This document shows, piece after piece, positions 46,252-57,075 of a stretch of DNA of 64,000 bases. The notes under the pieces are model-generated. The model searched no databases. It worked only from the letters and a program-made list of their open reading frames with translations, and was not told the origin of the DNA. The DNA comes from Fagopyrum homotropicum. Taxonomy: Eukaryota > Streptophyta > Magnoliopsida > Caryophyllales > Polygonaceae. Each line of letters begins with the position of its first letter. The stretch's first letter is position 1. Both the position numbers and the translations under genes were made by a program. The stretch lies in contig BSWB01000002.1 in the NCBI GenBank assembly GCA_033239125.1, positions 46,721,001-46,785,000 of the forward strand, given 5' to 3'.

Positions 46252-48699
46252 ATGCGAAGTACCCGAACTGGGAAGGAAATCGTTCCTTACGATCCTGAAC
46301 CAGAAAAGACATACAAAAGACGCTTGAAAGAAGCTAAGATAGCCAATCAAGAGAATCGCGATCTTGAGGCCGAATTGAAGGAAGCATTGGAACAACTACG
46401 CCTCAGTAAAGAAGAACTACGATTGAAAAAGGAAGAAACTCGCGCAAGGACGGAAGCGATCGAAGCAGATATGGCGACTTTACGGGACCAATATCTACCT
46501 CGACCAGATCCAGCTCCTCGACCGAGGCAGGACCCAGCTCCAGTTGCCCCGGCCGAGATACTTCCACCTTGGATGCCAGTCCGAGATGCTCTTTTTGTAG
46601 GTATTCCACAGACCCTAGGGCAGAGGATGGACCCTAACCAGCAACTGAGGCGTCCAGGAGTCAACCTAGGTGATCCAGCGGACCATGACTATGAGCTTCG
46701 ACCGCAAGTTCTTTCCATGATTCGCCAATGCCAGTTTGGAGGGCTAGAGAGGGAATCTCCGCATCAACATCTGCAAAACTATGAGATCTTGATGGAGACC
46801 TTGAGACCTTCAAGGTTGGAAAACAACAATTACAAGCTAAGGCCTTTCTACTTCTCCTTGAAAGATAGGGCGCTTACTTGGTATCAATCTCTTCCTCCCG
46901 GAAAGATCAACACTTGGGAAGAGATGACGACGGAGTTCTTAACTAAATTCTTTCCCCCCTCTAAGACCGCTGAAATGAGAGAGAAGATCAATGCATTCAT
47001 CATGAAGGACAAGGAGAGTTTGTCCAAGTCATGAGAGAGATTTAAAGACATCCTTTTGGATTGCCCACATCATGGGATTCCAAAGATAGAGTTGTTGGAG
47101 ATTTACTTTAAGGGACTGGACGGAAACACCCAGTTCAACCTTCAACTACTATCCGCCGGCACGTTCATGGACATGCCGATTGACGAAGCTTGGAAGTGCA
47201 TAGAAAAACAAGCTTTGCACAAGGAGAAATACTCCCACCAAGGAGCTGAAGGTGGAGTTAAAAGAGTTAACTTCCAAGAATCTCCATCAAACAACGATCA
47301 ACTCACCTCTTTGAAGAATGATGTGAAGCAATTGAAAGACCTTTTGGTTGCTCAAACCCAAAAGGAAGAGGGAGGATATCAAGGGTCAAGGAACAACAAT
47401 CAAGGTTCCCGAAACAACAACTACAATAACAATAGAGGATCCAACACCAACAATTGGAGATCCAACAATCAAAAATCGGGTAACTCTTACTCTAACTCAA
47501 ATTCAAACAATTCTTCTAATCCTTTCCTCTCTTCTTCTTCTTCTTCTACTCCGTTGAAGATCCAGGAACAAGGATCAAGTTCATCCCAACCAGAAAAGAA
47601 AGATGCAGTGTTGGAGGCCATCTTGATCAAACTAAACTCGATGGAGACATCCATGACTTCATTTTCAAAGGCAGAAAAGGCCTTAGAACAACAATTTTTT
47701 AACAAGGCGAATGAAGCGCCAATAGATCCAGGAATGATTCTAGCAAGGACAGAAAGCAACCCTAAAGGACAGATCATGGCAATAATGACGAGAAGTGGAC
47801 TGAAAACTACAGATCTAGTGCCTCGGTCGATGCCAGTACAGATGAAGAACACCTCGGTCCAGGTACAGTCGAAGAACACTTCGGCCGAGGTACCAACCGA
47901 GGTGGAGCCTCAGAAAGCGGAGGAGAAATATGAAGTTTATGTTCTACCTCCTGCATATAAACCACCACTTCCATTCCCCCAGTCAAGGGCTAGAGAACAT
48001 CTAGACAAACACTTTGGTAAGTTCCTTGATTTGATGAATAAACTACATATTAACATCCCTTTCCTTGATGCTATTCTAGGGATGCCCGCCTATGGGAAGT
48101 TTTTGAAAGAAATTCTATCAAGGAAAAGGAAGTTGGAAGACTTTGGTGAAATTAGGATGACATCTAAATCCTCGGAACTTATTCAAATCATGAAGGAGAA
48201 GATGCCACCCAAATTAAGGGATCCCGACTCTTTTTGCATTCCCATTCAAGTTGGGGATGTCACTTGTCAAGCGTTGTGTGATCTAGGAGCCAGCGTGAGC
48301 ATCATCCCGCTGGAGCTATGCGTGAAGATCGGCCTTGGAGAGCCCAAGCCGGTGAAGATACGATTGTACATGGCGGACCACTCCATTACCCATCCCGTGG
48401 GTATTTTGGAAGACGTTCCTGTTAAGTTAGGTAACTTCTACTTACCTATAGACTTTGTAGTACTTGATATTCCCGCAGATTATCCCATTCCTATCATTCT
48501 CGGGAGACCATTTCTAGCAACTTCGGGTTGCAATGTGATTTGTAAGAACGCCAAGTTAAAATTCAACATTGGCGGAGATGAAGTGGAGTTTGCATTGCTT
48601 GCTGCAATGAAGGGAGAGCAGCTGGAAGATGATATCTTCAACATCTATGATGTAGAAGAATCGAGAGAATTGGTGAGCTCTATCCTTATTAACGATCCA
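46252..48699 (+). pseudogene. Element A gag-protease
   Basis: Starts ATGCGAAGTACCCG, like the gag start of C. A coiled coil (residues about 35-80), a proline-rich stretch, then the Athila gag core (VNLGDPADHDYELRPQ, then LKDRALTWYQSLPPGKINTW, then EFLTKFFPPSKT). TGA at 47032-47034 stands where C has TGG (KSWERF), the only stop. Then an Asn/Ser-rich low-complexity region (about 47390-47560) and protease with DLGASVSIIPLELC and IILGRPFLATSG, which looks complete. Three dyad modules of the LTR type lie inside this frame (46498-46560, 47818-47905). The apparent end at 48702 is the TGA of the inserted solo LTR; the host frame resumes at 50542. Confidence 0.88.
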
Positions 48700-50536
48700 T
48701 GATAACGTAATTTATGACGTTAGTATAGGCATACAATTAGATAGTTTTTCCCGTTATTCATGCACGGTTTGACATTAGTTTAAGACGAGTACACTCATTT
48801 CGCGCATAATTCTAGAAAAGACGTCTACACGAGCTTTTGTCGGTGTTGTAGGTATTTCGAGGGTCTTTCGGACATTAACCGATGCATTCGAGGGTCAAGC
48901 CTCATGATGGTACACATCCAAAGCTTGGAAGGAGCATAATTGGAGCAACAAAGGACACAAAGACCACTATTGGTGCAAGCAATGGGGCAACTCATGGCTA
49001 GACGATCATAGCATGCTTCTGTTGAAGAAAATCGGACCATCACTCAGGAAAATCGGCCGATTTTCCTGACTGGGTCGATTTTTTGGCCTTCAACAGCTTA
49101 AGCCACGTGTCCCACGATCTCTTGATTCGGCCTTGCTCTTGGTGGAGAATATAAGTGGGCCTGCAAGTTGTTGCTGAGCATCTCTCCTCTCCCACATTCT
49201 CTCATTCACAGCTCATTCCATTGGGGATAGACTTGGAGAAGAGGAAAACTCTCTCAAATTGAAGGAAGAAGAAGAACACCAATCTAAGAGTGATAGTGAG
49301 GTTTTGAGTGATTTTGAGTGATTTTTGGAGTCTTTGATTGAAGAACTATTGCAAGGATTGTTAGGAACGTTTTGGAACTTCATTTGAAGGGTTGTAAGTC
49401 TTGCTAAAACTTAGATTCAGCTGAGATTTATTGTTTTTACTTGCTTATCTTTCATCATCCATCTATGAAAACCATGTATGCTTGTGTGATGATTTTGGAT
49501 CTTGATATGCATATTATTGGTTAGTTTATTGTGATTCTGGAGTGATGGATTGATGGTTATGGCTTGGGTGATGATAGGATGGACTTATATGTTAGTTTAG
49601 GATGATTTGTATGCACGAAACCCATTCCAGAAGGAAAAATCGGGTTGTTCTTCAGTCAAATCGGCCGATTTTTCCATGATCCACCCGATTTTCCTCTCTG
49701 TTGCTCTTTAATTGATGAATCTGTATGTTAGGGTGTTAGGTTGTTGAAATAATAGTGTTTATTTAGCTTAATTTAGCTTAGGATCACCTAATGCTATCAA
49801 CCTAAGTGAGGGAAGAGATCTACCCGATGATTTCCGATCTTAGATACCTAAGATGATGAATTCTAGGTAGTAGTGAGCCTCACAAGCCGCTATTGGATTG
49901 AGTGTGCTAGGATTATTACTTGAGACTTACTTTTCCGAGACTTACCTGGTAAGGAGAGGTTTGCCACTTAAGTAGTGTCCGGTTTGTGTAGAATTCCCTA
50001 CTTTACCTCCTTGAGACTTACCCGGTAATAGGAGTTTGATGCGGGATTAGTGAAGTGAGAGACCTACCCGGTAATTGCTTCCATTAGTGGAACACCCTTT
50101 CCCAACACCGCAGCCTTATCCTTAGAATCTTTAGAACCTTGAGTCCAATGCCATAACCGGAAATCTTGACCTCTAGAATCCACTTTTCTCTCTTTTATCA
50201 CATATTTTGTGCTTGTGTTACTTGTTTACCTTGCTAGTTTGAGTTGTTAGTTTGTTTTATTATCTTGCTTGATTTGTGATCTTTGCTTGATCACCACAAA
50301 AACCAACCAAAAATATCGAGATTTTCATTTCTTTGTTCCTTGACCTTTTCTTAGACTAGATCCACACTATCTATGACCATTGTTTGACTTGATTTCACCT
50401 TAGTCTTTGTGTTCGACCTCGGAATACTATCCCTACTACAAACGTCCCGTACACTGCGGGTTCGCTAGGAGTTAGGAGAAATATATCGAGTTTATAAATT
50501 GTAAAGCTTTTTGTGCTACACGTTTCTAGCGTGACA
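48700..50536 (+). mobile_element. Solo LTR F in element A
   Basis: A 1,837-bp LTR with ends TGATAACGTAA and CTAGCGTGACA, flanked by ATCCA (48695-48699 and 50537-50541). Same family and orientation type as E: dyads with aaatcggccgatttt (49026-49085), TATAAGTGG (49151), second dyad cluster (49636-49692), three GAGACYTACCYGGTAA motifs (about 49940, 50012, 50060), U5 block (50390-50475). No internal sequence remains. Confidence 0.92.
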
Positions 50537-50541
50537 ATCCA

Positions 50542-52173
50542 CTTGAAAAAGTTATTAGCTTTAGCTTAATGGAGGAAGCTATAGATGCTTCTTGTGATGC
50601 AGATATACGGAGCCTAAAAGCACTGGAAGAAGATCCAGGAGCGAAATTTGAAAAACTAATCCAGGAGAAGAAGATCTCCAGTTTCGGTCCCAGTTGCAGC
50701 ACCTCGACCGAGGCACCTTCTGGACAAAGCGAGGTGTTCTTAGTTGAAGAACATCTCGGTCACCCTCACTGGACCTCGACCGAGGTCGAAAGCGAGATGA
50801 TGTCAACTGAGAATAACAAACTTCTTACTCCCTTTTCTGAAATTCACACTCAGTTGGTGGAACACTTTCTCCACCAAACTTCTGATAATAAAGGACCTTG
50901 GTATGCTGACATTGTTAATTATCTTGTTTGCCAGGAAATACCACCCGGATTGACGTACGCTCAAAGGAAGAAATTCTTTAAAGATGTATGCCATTACTAT
51001 TGGGATGAACCTCTACTATTTAAGAGAGGCCCGGATGGGATGCTTCGAAGATGCATTCCGGAAGATGAAGTTACTAGTGTCATACGGCATTGCCACTCGC
51101 TTCCTTGTGAAGGGCATGCTAGCGCTCACAAAACATGCGTCAAGGTATTACGTTCCGGTTTCTTTTGGCCTACATTATTTAAGAATGTGCAAACGTTTGT
51201 TGTCTCTTGTGATGCATGCCAAAGAACAGGGAACTTATCTAGGAGGATCGAGATGCCACTCAATAACATACAAGAGGTTGAGATCTTTGATGTATGGGGA
51301 GTAGATTTCATGGGACTTTTCCCATCATCCGGAGGAAACCTCTACATTCTCCTAGCTATCGACTACGTCTCTAGATGGGTTGAAGCCATTGCCTCTCCCA
51401 CTAATGACGCAATGGTGGTTGTGAAGTTCTTTAATAGGACTATCTTTCCACGTTTTGGGATTCCACGCATCATCATCAGCGATGGAGGGACACATTTCAT
51501 CAACCAGAAGTTTAAGGCACTTCTATCGAAGTATGGGGTAACCCACAAGGTAGCAATCCCTTATCACCCTCAAACTAGTGGACAGGTCAAGATCTCAAAT
51601 AGAAAAATTAAAGCAATCTTGGAGAAGACCATCTCTAGGACGAGAAAGGATTGGTCCATGAAGTTGGACGACGCTCTTTGGGCCTACAGGACCGCATTCA
51701 AGACTCCCATAGGAACCACCCCTTATAATTTGGTATATGGGAAGTCTTGTTATTTGCCCGTTGAGCTGGAACACAAAGCATATTGGGCAATCAAATGGTT
51801 AAACTTCGACATCAAGGAAGCTGGTGAGAAGCGACTATTGGACATCAACGAGCTGGAGGAGCTGCGTTTGAATGCTTATGAGAATGCCAAGATCTACAAA
51901 GAAAGGACGAAGAAATGGCATGACAAGCGTATCATTCCTAAGGAGTTCAAAGAAGGAGACTTAGTTCTACTCTTCAACTCCCGCCTTCGCCTCTTTCCAA
52001 GTAAATTGAAATCTAGATGGACAAGACCTTATGTTGTGAAACATGTTTTCCCTTATGGTGCAGTTGAGATTTGGGGAGAAACAAGTGGAAACTTCAAGGT
52101 CAATGGTCATAGGCTTAAGAAGTATCAACCGGAAGTTCAGGTTGAAGAGATTGCAGCACTATACCTTGTTTAA
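50542..52173 (+). pseudogene. Element A integrase with RT deleted, catalytic Glu to Lys
   Basis: Continues the gag-pro frame after solo LTR F. The first 100 codons are a linker containing LTR-type dyad modules (50695-50790). Then, instead of RT, it goes straight into the RNase H-integrase linker (GPWYADIVNYLVCQEIPPGL). HHCC domain complete (RHCHSLPCEGHAS ... CDACQ). GVDFMG and ISDGGTHF keep both Asp residues, but the third motif reads SGQVKISNRK where C has SGQVEISNRE: the catalytic Glu is Lys (GAG to AAG type change). The C-terminal fold runs to the stop at 52171-52173. Frame is open but no strand-transfer activity is expected. Confidence 0.87.
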
Positions 52174-52995
52174 GGATGCCGTACGGTCCAGCTAGCGACC
52201 TTAAATCAAGCGCTTCTTGGGAAGCAACCCAAGGTATTGCTTTCTTTCTCTTTTCTAGCCTAGCTTTAGATAGTTTGCTTTGCTTTGCTTTGTTTTTGGC
52301 GTCCTAGACAGACAACAGGTAGTCTCTAAGGAAGGAATACAACTCAAGAGCAACACTGGAAGGACAGAAGTTCGAGAATTTGAGAAGACGGAGTTTGACT
52401 GAGACACATCTCGGTTGCTGTCACTGCAACTCGACCGAGATGATTCTTGAGCAACCGAGGCGACTAGGGTTTATGAAGATTCACCTCGGTCCGTATCACC
52501 TCGGTCCAGTCGGGACCATCTCGACCGAGGTGACAACAGTTTCAGAAAAGGGTATAAAAGGGAGATCAATTTCTCTCTTTTCCCTCTCTCATCTTCTCGA
52601 CCGCGGGGCACAGATTCATCTCGAACTCCGATTTTCGATCGTTTTCGACGATTCTTGCTTCCAAACTGCAAGGAAAGAGCCAAGGATCAGTTTGCAAGTG
52701 ACAATATGAAACAAAAACGCTCCGAATCGACCGAATCTGGGGTAAATCGAAAAAAACCCTAACTCCCTCTTCTTCCACTGTTTCGGTCAAATTGGGCTTT
52801 GGTTGCCCTTGTATTGTGTTGAAAAAGGCTTAAGTACCCCATAGGAACAATTGGTAGTGATATTGGAGGAAAATAACTGGATTTCTGAGAGTTAAGATCG
52901 AACAGCACATCGCCTCGGTCCAGTCGACCTGCATCTCGATCGAGGTGTTCTTGAGGGTTGTCAGAGCAACCGAGGTGGTCTGACAGTGAGAGAAA
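52174..52995 (+). other. Element A intergenic leader with dyad modules
   Basis: Begins with the post-integrase inverted repeat cttgggaagcaacccaag (52216-52233). Dyad modules lie at 52403-52536 and 52908-52975. A TATA-like tataaaaggg (52551) and a cct/ctt-rich leader precede ORF1; this could be a promoter or splice region for the downstream gene. Confidence 0.55.
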
Positions 52996-54407
52996 ATGAG
53001 CTCCAGATCTGATAGGCAGCTTGTTCTGAGGGATAGATCCTCCCCTTCTCCTTCTTCTTCTTCTCCCATACCGGTGATCCATGAGCGCCACCGGGTAGAT
53101 TATAACCGCATTGCAGCGTGCCCAGTGATTGCGCCGCGGTTCCTAGATATTGCTGCTTTTGATTGCCTCTATGTGGATGATGATTTGAGGCGGATGATTG
53201 CTATGGTAGGGCTAGATTAGTTTACGGAGATTAGAGCTCCAACCTACCTCGAGCCCACATTGGAGTTTGTGAGCTCCGTGACCTACCTGCCTTCAGAGCA
53301 GGCCATCAAGTACCGGTTGCTGAACCGGAATTATCTAGTGCCGATGGATCAGTGGAGAGATATCTTCGGCTTCCCGACCCCGACAGTTGTTGATTTCCCC
53401 TCTCGAGCTGTAGCTCACGAGTTATGGGGACAGATAGCTCACGTAGTTGAGCATGCTTACAGGTGGAGACCTGGAGACTCCAGGGACCGTATCATCTTCC
53501 ACCTCGCCTTCAGACTAGCCCACCGGATCTTTAGCGAGACACTTTTGGCGCGTACTGAGACGCCCCAGAAGATTAGACAGGGGGAGCTTCTGAGCTTATA
53601 TTGTATGGTGACCGGAGGAGTTCCTGACTTCGGAGTGATGTTGGCTGAGGATCTCTATGGGATCAAGGCGAAGGCGAAGGGAGACATCTACTGTGGAGGG
53701 TTAGTGACTCATTTAGCTTCAGAGATGGGATTGGATCTGAGTGCATGTACTATGGTGGCGGCTGCCAAGCCGCTCGGACTGCAGGAGATGATCACGAGGA
53801 GGATTCTGGTTCCTCGTGGACTTACTACGCCGTATGTGGTGATGGCTTGGGAGCAGACTGCGCCTCAAGGTATTAGGTGGTCGTCTCAGTTTTCAGTTTA
53901 CGACCCTCAGTACTGGTCCACTGCGTGGATTCCTCTTATTGAGGACGCTAGAGACGCAGCAACAGCAGCCCAGGAGCAGGACGACGAGGAGGCTGATGAG
54001 GAGGATGACAGCGGTGCCGCCATGGATACAGGACATATACAGCTGGCCCCAGTATACCAGTCGTCGATCTGGACGACGAGGAGACTGGGGAGGAGGCAGC
54101 TGCACCACCACCACGTCCTGTTAGGCGCAGAGTCCGAAGAGTTAGAGATATGACAGCACATCAGAGGATCGACGACCTCACCTATCAGATGATCGACTCC
54201 TACGCCGCTCTTACTGTTGATATTGGTGAGCGCCTTGATGACCATCGCCGAGAGATGGATAGCCGGACTCATCAGATGCTGGAGAGTCAACACTACCAGC
54301 GCCGGATGATGGAGATCCAGTTTCAGCATATGATGGGATATCCATTCGACCCATCCCAGCATCCATACGTGCCATATCCACTACCACCGCCAGCAGATCA
54401 GGACTAG
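52996..54407 (+). pseudogene. Athila ORF1-type (envelope-position) gene of element A
   Basis: Starts at ATG 52996 with a Ser/Pro-rich head (SPSPSSSSPIPVIHERHR), then a folded-looking region (VIAPRFLDIAAFDCLYVDDD; LNRNYLVPMDQWRDIFGFPT). This pattern belongs to the ATHILA ORF-1 family, found after integrase in Athila elements; its role is unknown. TAG at 53218-53220 interrupts it. The frame then runs to about 54050, where a shift moves it into another frame (PVVDLDDEETGEEAAAPPPR) that continues through MTAHQRIDDLTYQMIDSYAA, a coiled-coil end, to the stop at 54405-54407. I see no signal peptide, fusion peptide or membrane anchor, so position is the only envelope-like feature. Elements B and A share it; C lacks it. 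Confidence 0.7.
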
Positions 54408-55827
54408 AGCTTGCAGGGATTTCTTTTCTTTATTTATTATGCAGCTCAGCTTATGTACGGTGAGTTCTTTCTGTTTCTCTAGACTTATCTTGACCCATTG
54501 GGACAATGTGTCCCAAGTATGGGGTATATTATTCGACATTATGTATGCTTGTATGACTTGATTCGGATATTTATGATTTTCTTATGCTCTATGTGCTTAT
54601 CTGAGACTACATGCATGCATACATGTTATTTGATTAAGAAAAACGTCAAAAACTGGTTAAAGAAAAAAAATTTATGCCTCGACCGAAGTGATTCTGGCCG
54701 AACGAGGCGATTCACCTCGGTTGACTTAGAACATCTCGATCGAGGTGATTTAACTGAGACACTTTTCGAAACGATTTTTGCACTTCTTATCTGGATATAA
54801 CCTTAGTGATGATTTTTGTTTGCAGATGGTTTTGAAATCTTTATATGTTTGAAAAGTTTTATAATATGTTTAAGTTGCTAAATGCTTTGTTTGAAATTTA
54901 GCATGTTTAATACTTTGTTTTTATCCAAATTATGTTGAATTTGAAGGTTGACACCACATGATAAGTTCTCTCACTTTCCTCTTGGGATGATTAAGGCAAT
55001 TCATTCTCTTCTCTTCTTCTTCTTGATCATGCTTAGCCCCTCATATACATATTTGTCTCCCCTTACTTATCCGGGAATTTGGAAGCAAGCAAAAGTGAAA
55101 AGCAAGTGAAAGAAAAGTTGAGATGTTGGCTGGAAGTTAGAAAGAAACAAATAGGTTTGGGGAAGTTAATCATGATGATGAGTAACTCGGCACCATTCAC
55201 ATAGCCGGGTGTTTGTGTCTTGCCAAAGTCGGATTGAGCAATATTCCTAACGGGTCATGGTATGTGCATCAAGGGTTTGAGGCATCTCGAAAAATTGATG
55301 ATTGCTAACCTCCTAGGCTTCGGTTATTATGCACCTGTGCCCATGCATCCCAAAAAGTAAAGTAAAAAAGTGAAAATAAGCAAAGCTTATTGTGGAAGAT
55401 GTGAAGTTCAAAGCAAAGTGAAGTGAAGATCCTTTTCCCGGATTCTAACACTACATTCTCTATATACATCTCACCCTCACACGTTTCTTGACCTTTCATT
55501 TGAAAAGCCCTTGAGACCTCGAGCTTGTTGATTGACTTGGTGGTTTAAACTGGATTATACATGATTAATTTTGATAATTATGATTTATTATGCATTCTAT
55601 GATTTTATGCAAAGATGAACAACTTTCTTATATTTATAAAATGTTTTGAGCATATTTTGATTTTAAATTTCATGAAGCATTCTCTTAGAGTGATCTATGA
55701 GTGGAGCACACCATTAAAATGTTTTGAAATACTTTTCATTGATCTTTATGACCTACAATTCATTCTATCTTGTATTTTAGATTTGGAACTTGCTTGGGGA
55801 CAAGCAAGGGACAAGTATGGGGTATTT
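54408..55827 (+). other. Element A 3' non-coding tail and polypurine tract
   Basis: Contains one dyad module (54676-54750) and the block shared with B and C (54950-55560: gagtaactcggcacc, cttgccaaagtcgg). It ends in the polypurine tract acaagtatggggtatttt just before the LTR. Confidence 0.65.
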
Positions 55828-57075
55828 TGATAGCATGAATTATAGTCTATATTTTGGGACTTGTTTAGACGTTTTATCTTCAATAATCTGCATGTTTGGA
55901 TGTATAATTTGTGATTATATTGTTGTTTCATCTACCTTTGCGGGAATCGAGGTCTACACCTAGTTTCGTTGTAATTGTAGGTAAAATGGCACGTTTTGGA
56001 TCAAAATGGAGCTAAGAAGCAAAGGAGTCATGAGAGCTACATTTTGGAGCTTAAAAAGGAATTCAGGAAGTAAGGAATTAATGAAGAAGATTTACTTTGG
56101 ACCAGATTTGAGAGATTTCACTTTCAGTTGAGAGTCACCTCGGTCAGCTACAATACCATCTCGACCGAGGTGATCTTGAGGAGCGCCCCGACCGAGGCGA
56201 ATACCTTGACGTGGCGAGAACATTTATTCTTGGCTGAGATCTTTTATTTTTGGAAGGAGAGATTTTATATTTTTGGGCTGGATTTCTGGAAGGAAGATCA
56301 TATATTTTAGAGATCTATTTTAGAGATATGGATATATTTTTATTAGGAAAATATCTTTTCAAGATATTTTATCTTTGGAAGATAGTTTTTCTATATAAAG
56401 GGTTGGATTTTCCACAAGTTCAACCATGCTAAGAGGGCTGATAGCATCTAGCAATTAAGGGATTTTCTCCAGAGTTTTGAAGGAAGGAAGATTGAAGATC
56501 AATCAAGGAAGGATTGATAGCTTGTTATAGCTTTTGTGAAGGGTTTTGTAAGACTTTCTTAGATTCCCTTTTGTTTGATTGTCTTGTTGGATTTGTTATC
56601 CAAGAAACGCTTATTTGTTTGATATTTGATTCAATTATTGAAGCCTTGTTCTTAAGGTTTTTGTGTTCAAATATTCATTCCCTTCCCATATATTTGATTA
56701 TTGCTTTCATGATGATGAGTGGCTAATTTTTTTGTGCGATTCTAGGGTGATTGGCTGAAGGTTGTGGGAAAACAATGATAGAATAATCTTAAATTCTAGT
56801 AGGACCCTGAAAGCTCGAGTCTTTATCCTTAACCCTAGAACATCTCGTTCAGTCGATGAACATCTCAACCGGAGTGGAATTCGTCTGACCGAGGTGACCC
56901 TTCTGATCCGAAACTGAGAGTTAAGTGTTAGAGTTTGCCAAATCCTATTCTTATTACACCTTTCCTGGTTCAATGCAAGCCTATGATGAGACTTACCCGG
57001 TAATTCCTTTGTCTGTTTACCCATGATCATAAGTGTAGGTAATAAAGGTTTATCCTTTATTGGGGTTTGAGTGTG
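55828..57075 (+). repeat. 3' LTR of element A, truncated by B
   Basis: Starts TGATAGCATGAATTATAG like the 5' LTR and follows it to about its 1,248th base, with dyads at 56135-56200 and 56842-56898. It stops at gtttgagtgtg, where the minus-strand LTR of B begins. The missing 3' third should lie on the far side of B. Confidence 0.88.

Larger units (their letters stand above)
44362..57075 (+). mobile_element. Athila-like Ty3/gypsy element A, RT-less, split by F and cut by B
   Basis: 5' LTR 44362-46122, primer site 46129-46146, gag-protease 46252-48699, solo LTR F, integrase to 52173, leader, Athila ORF1-type gene 52996-54407, non-coding tail, purine tract, partial 3' LTR 55828-57075. Removing F and one target repeat (1,842 bp, divisible by 3) keeps gag-pro and integrase in one frame, but the RT-RNase H segment found in C and B is missing between them, so A is non-autonomous. 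By eye its LTRs differ at roughly 45 of about 1,245 comparable sites, so A is older than C and D. Its 3' LTR stops where B starts. Confidence 0.88.

Noticed and set aside
48700..48702. TGA as the natural end of element A gag-protease
   Set aside because: It is the first codon of solo LTR F; a 5-bp target duplication and frame continuity at 50542 show the gene once read on.
52996..54407. True envelope glycoprotein in element A
   Set aside because: No signal peptide, membrane span or cysteine pattern is visible; the sequence fits the ATHILA ORF-1 family instead.
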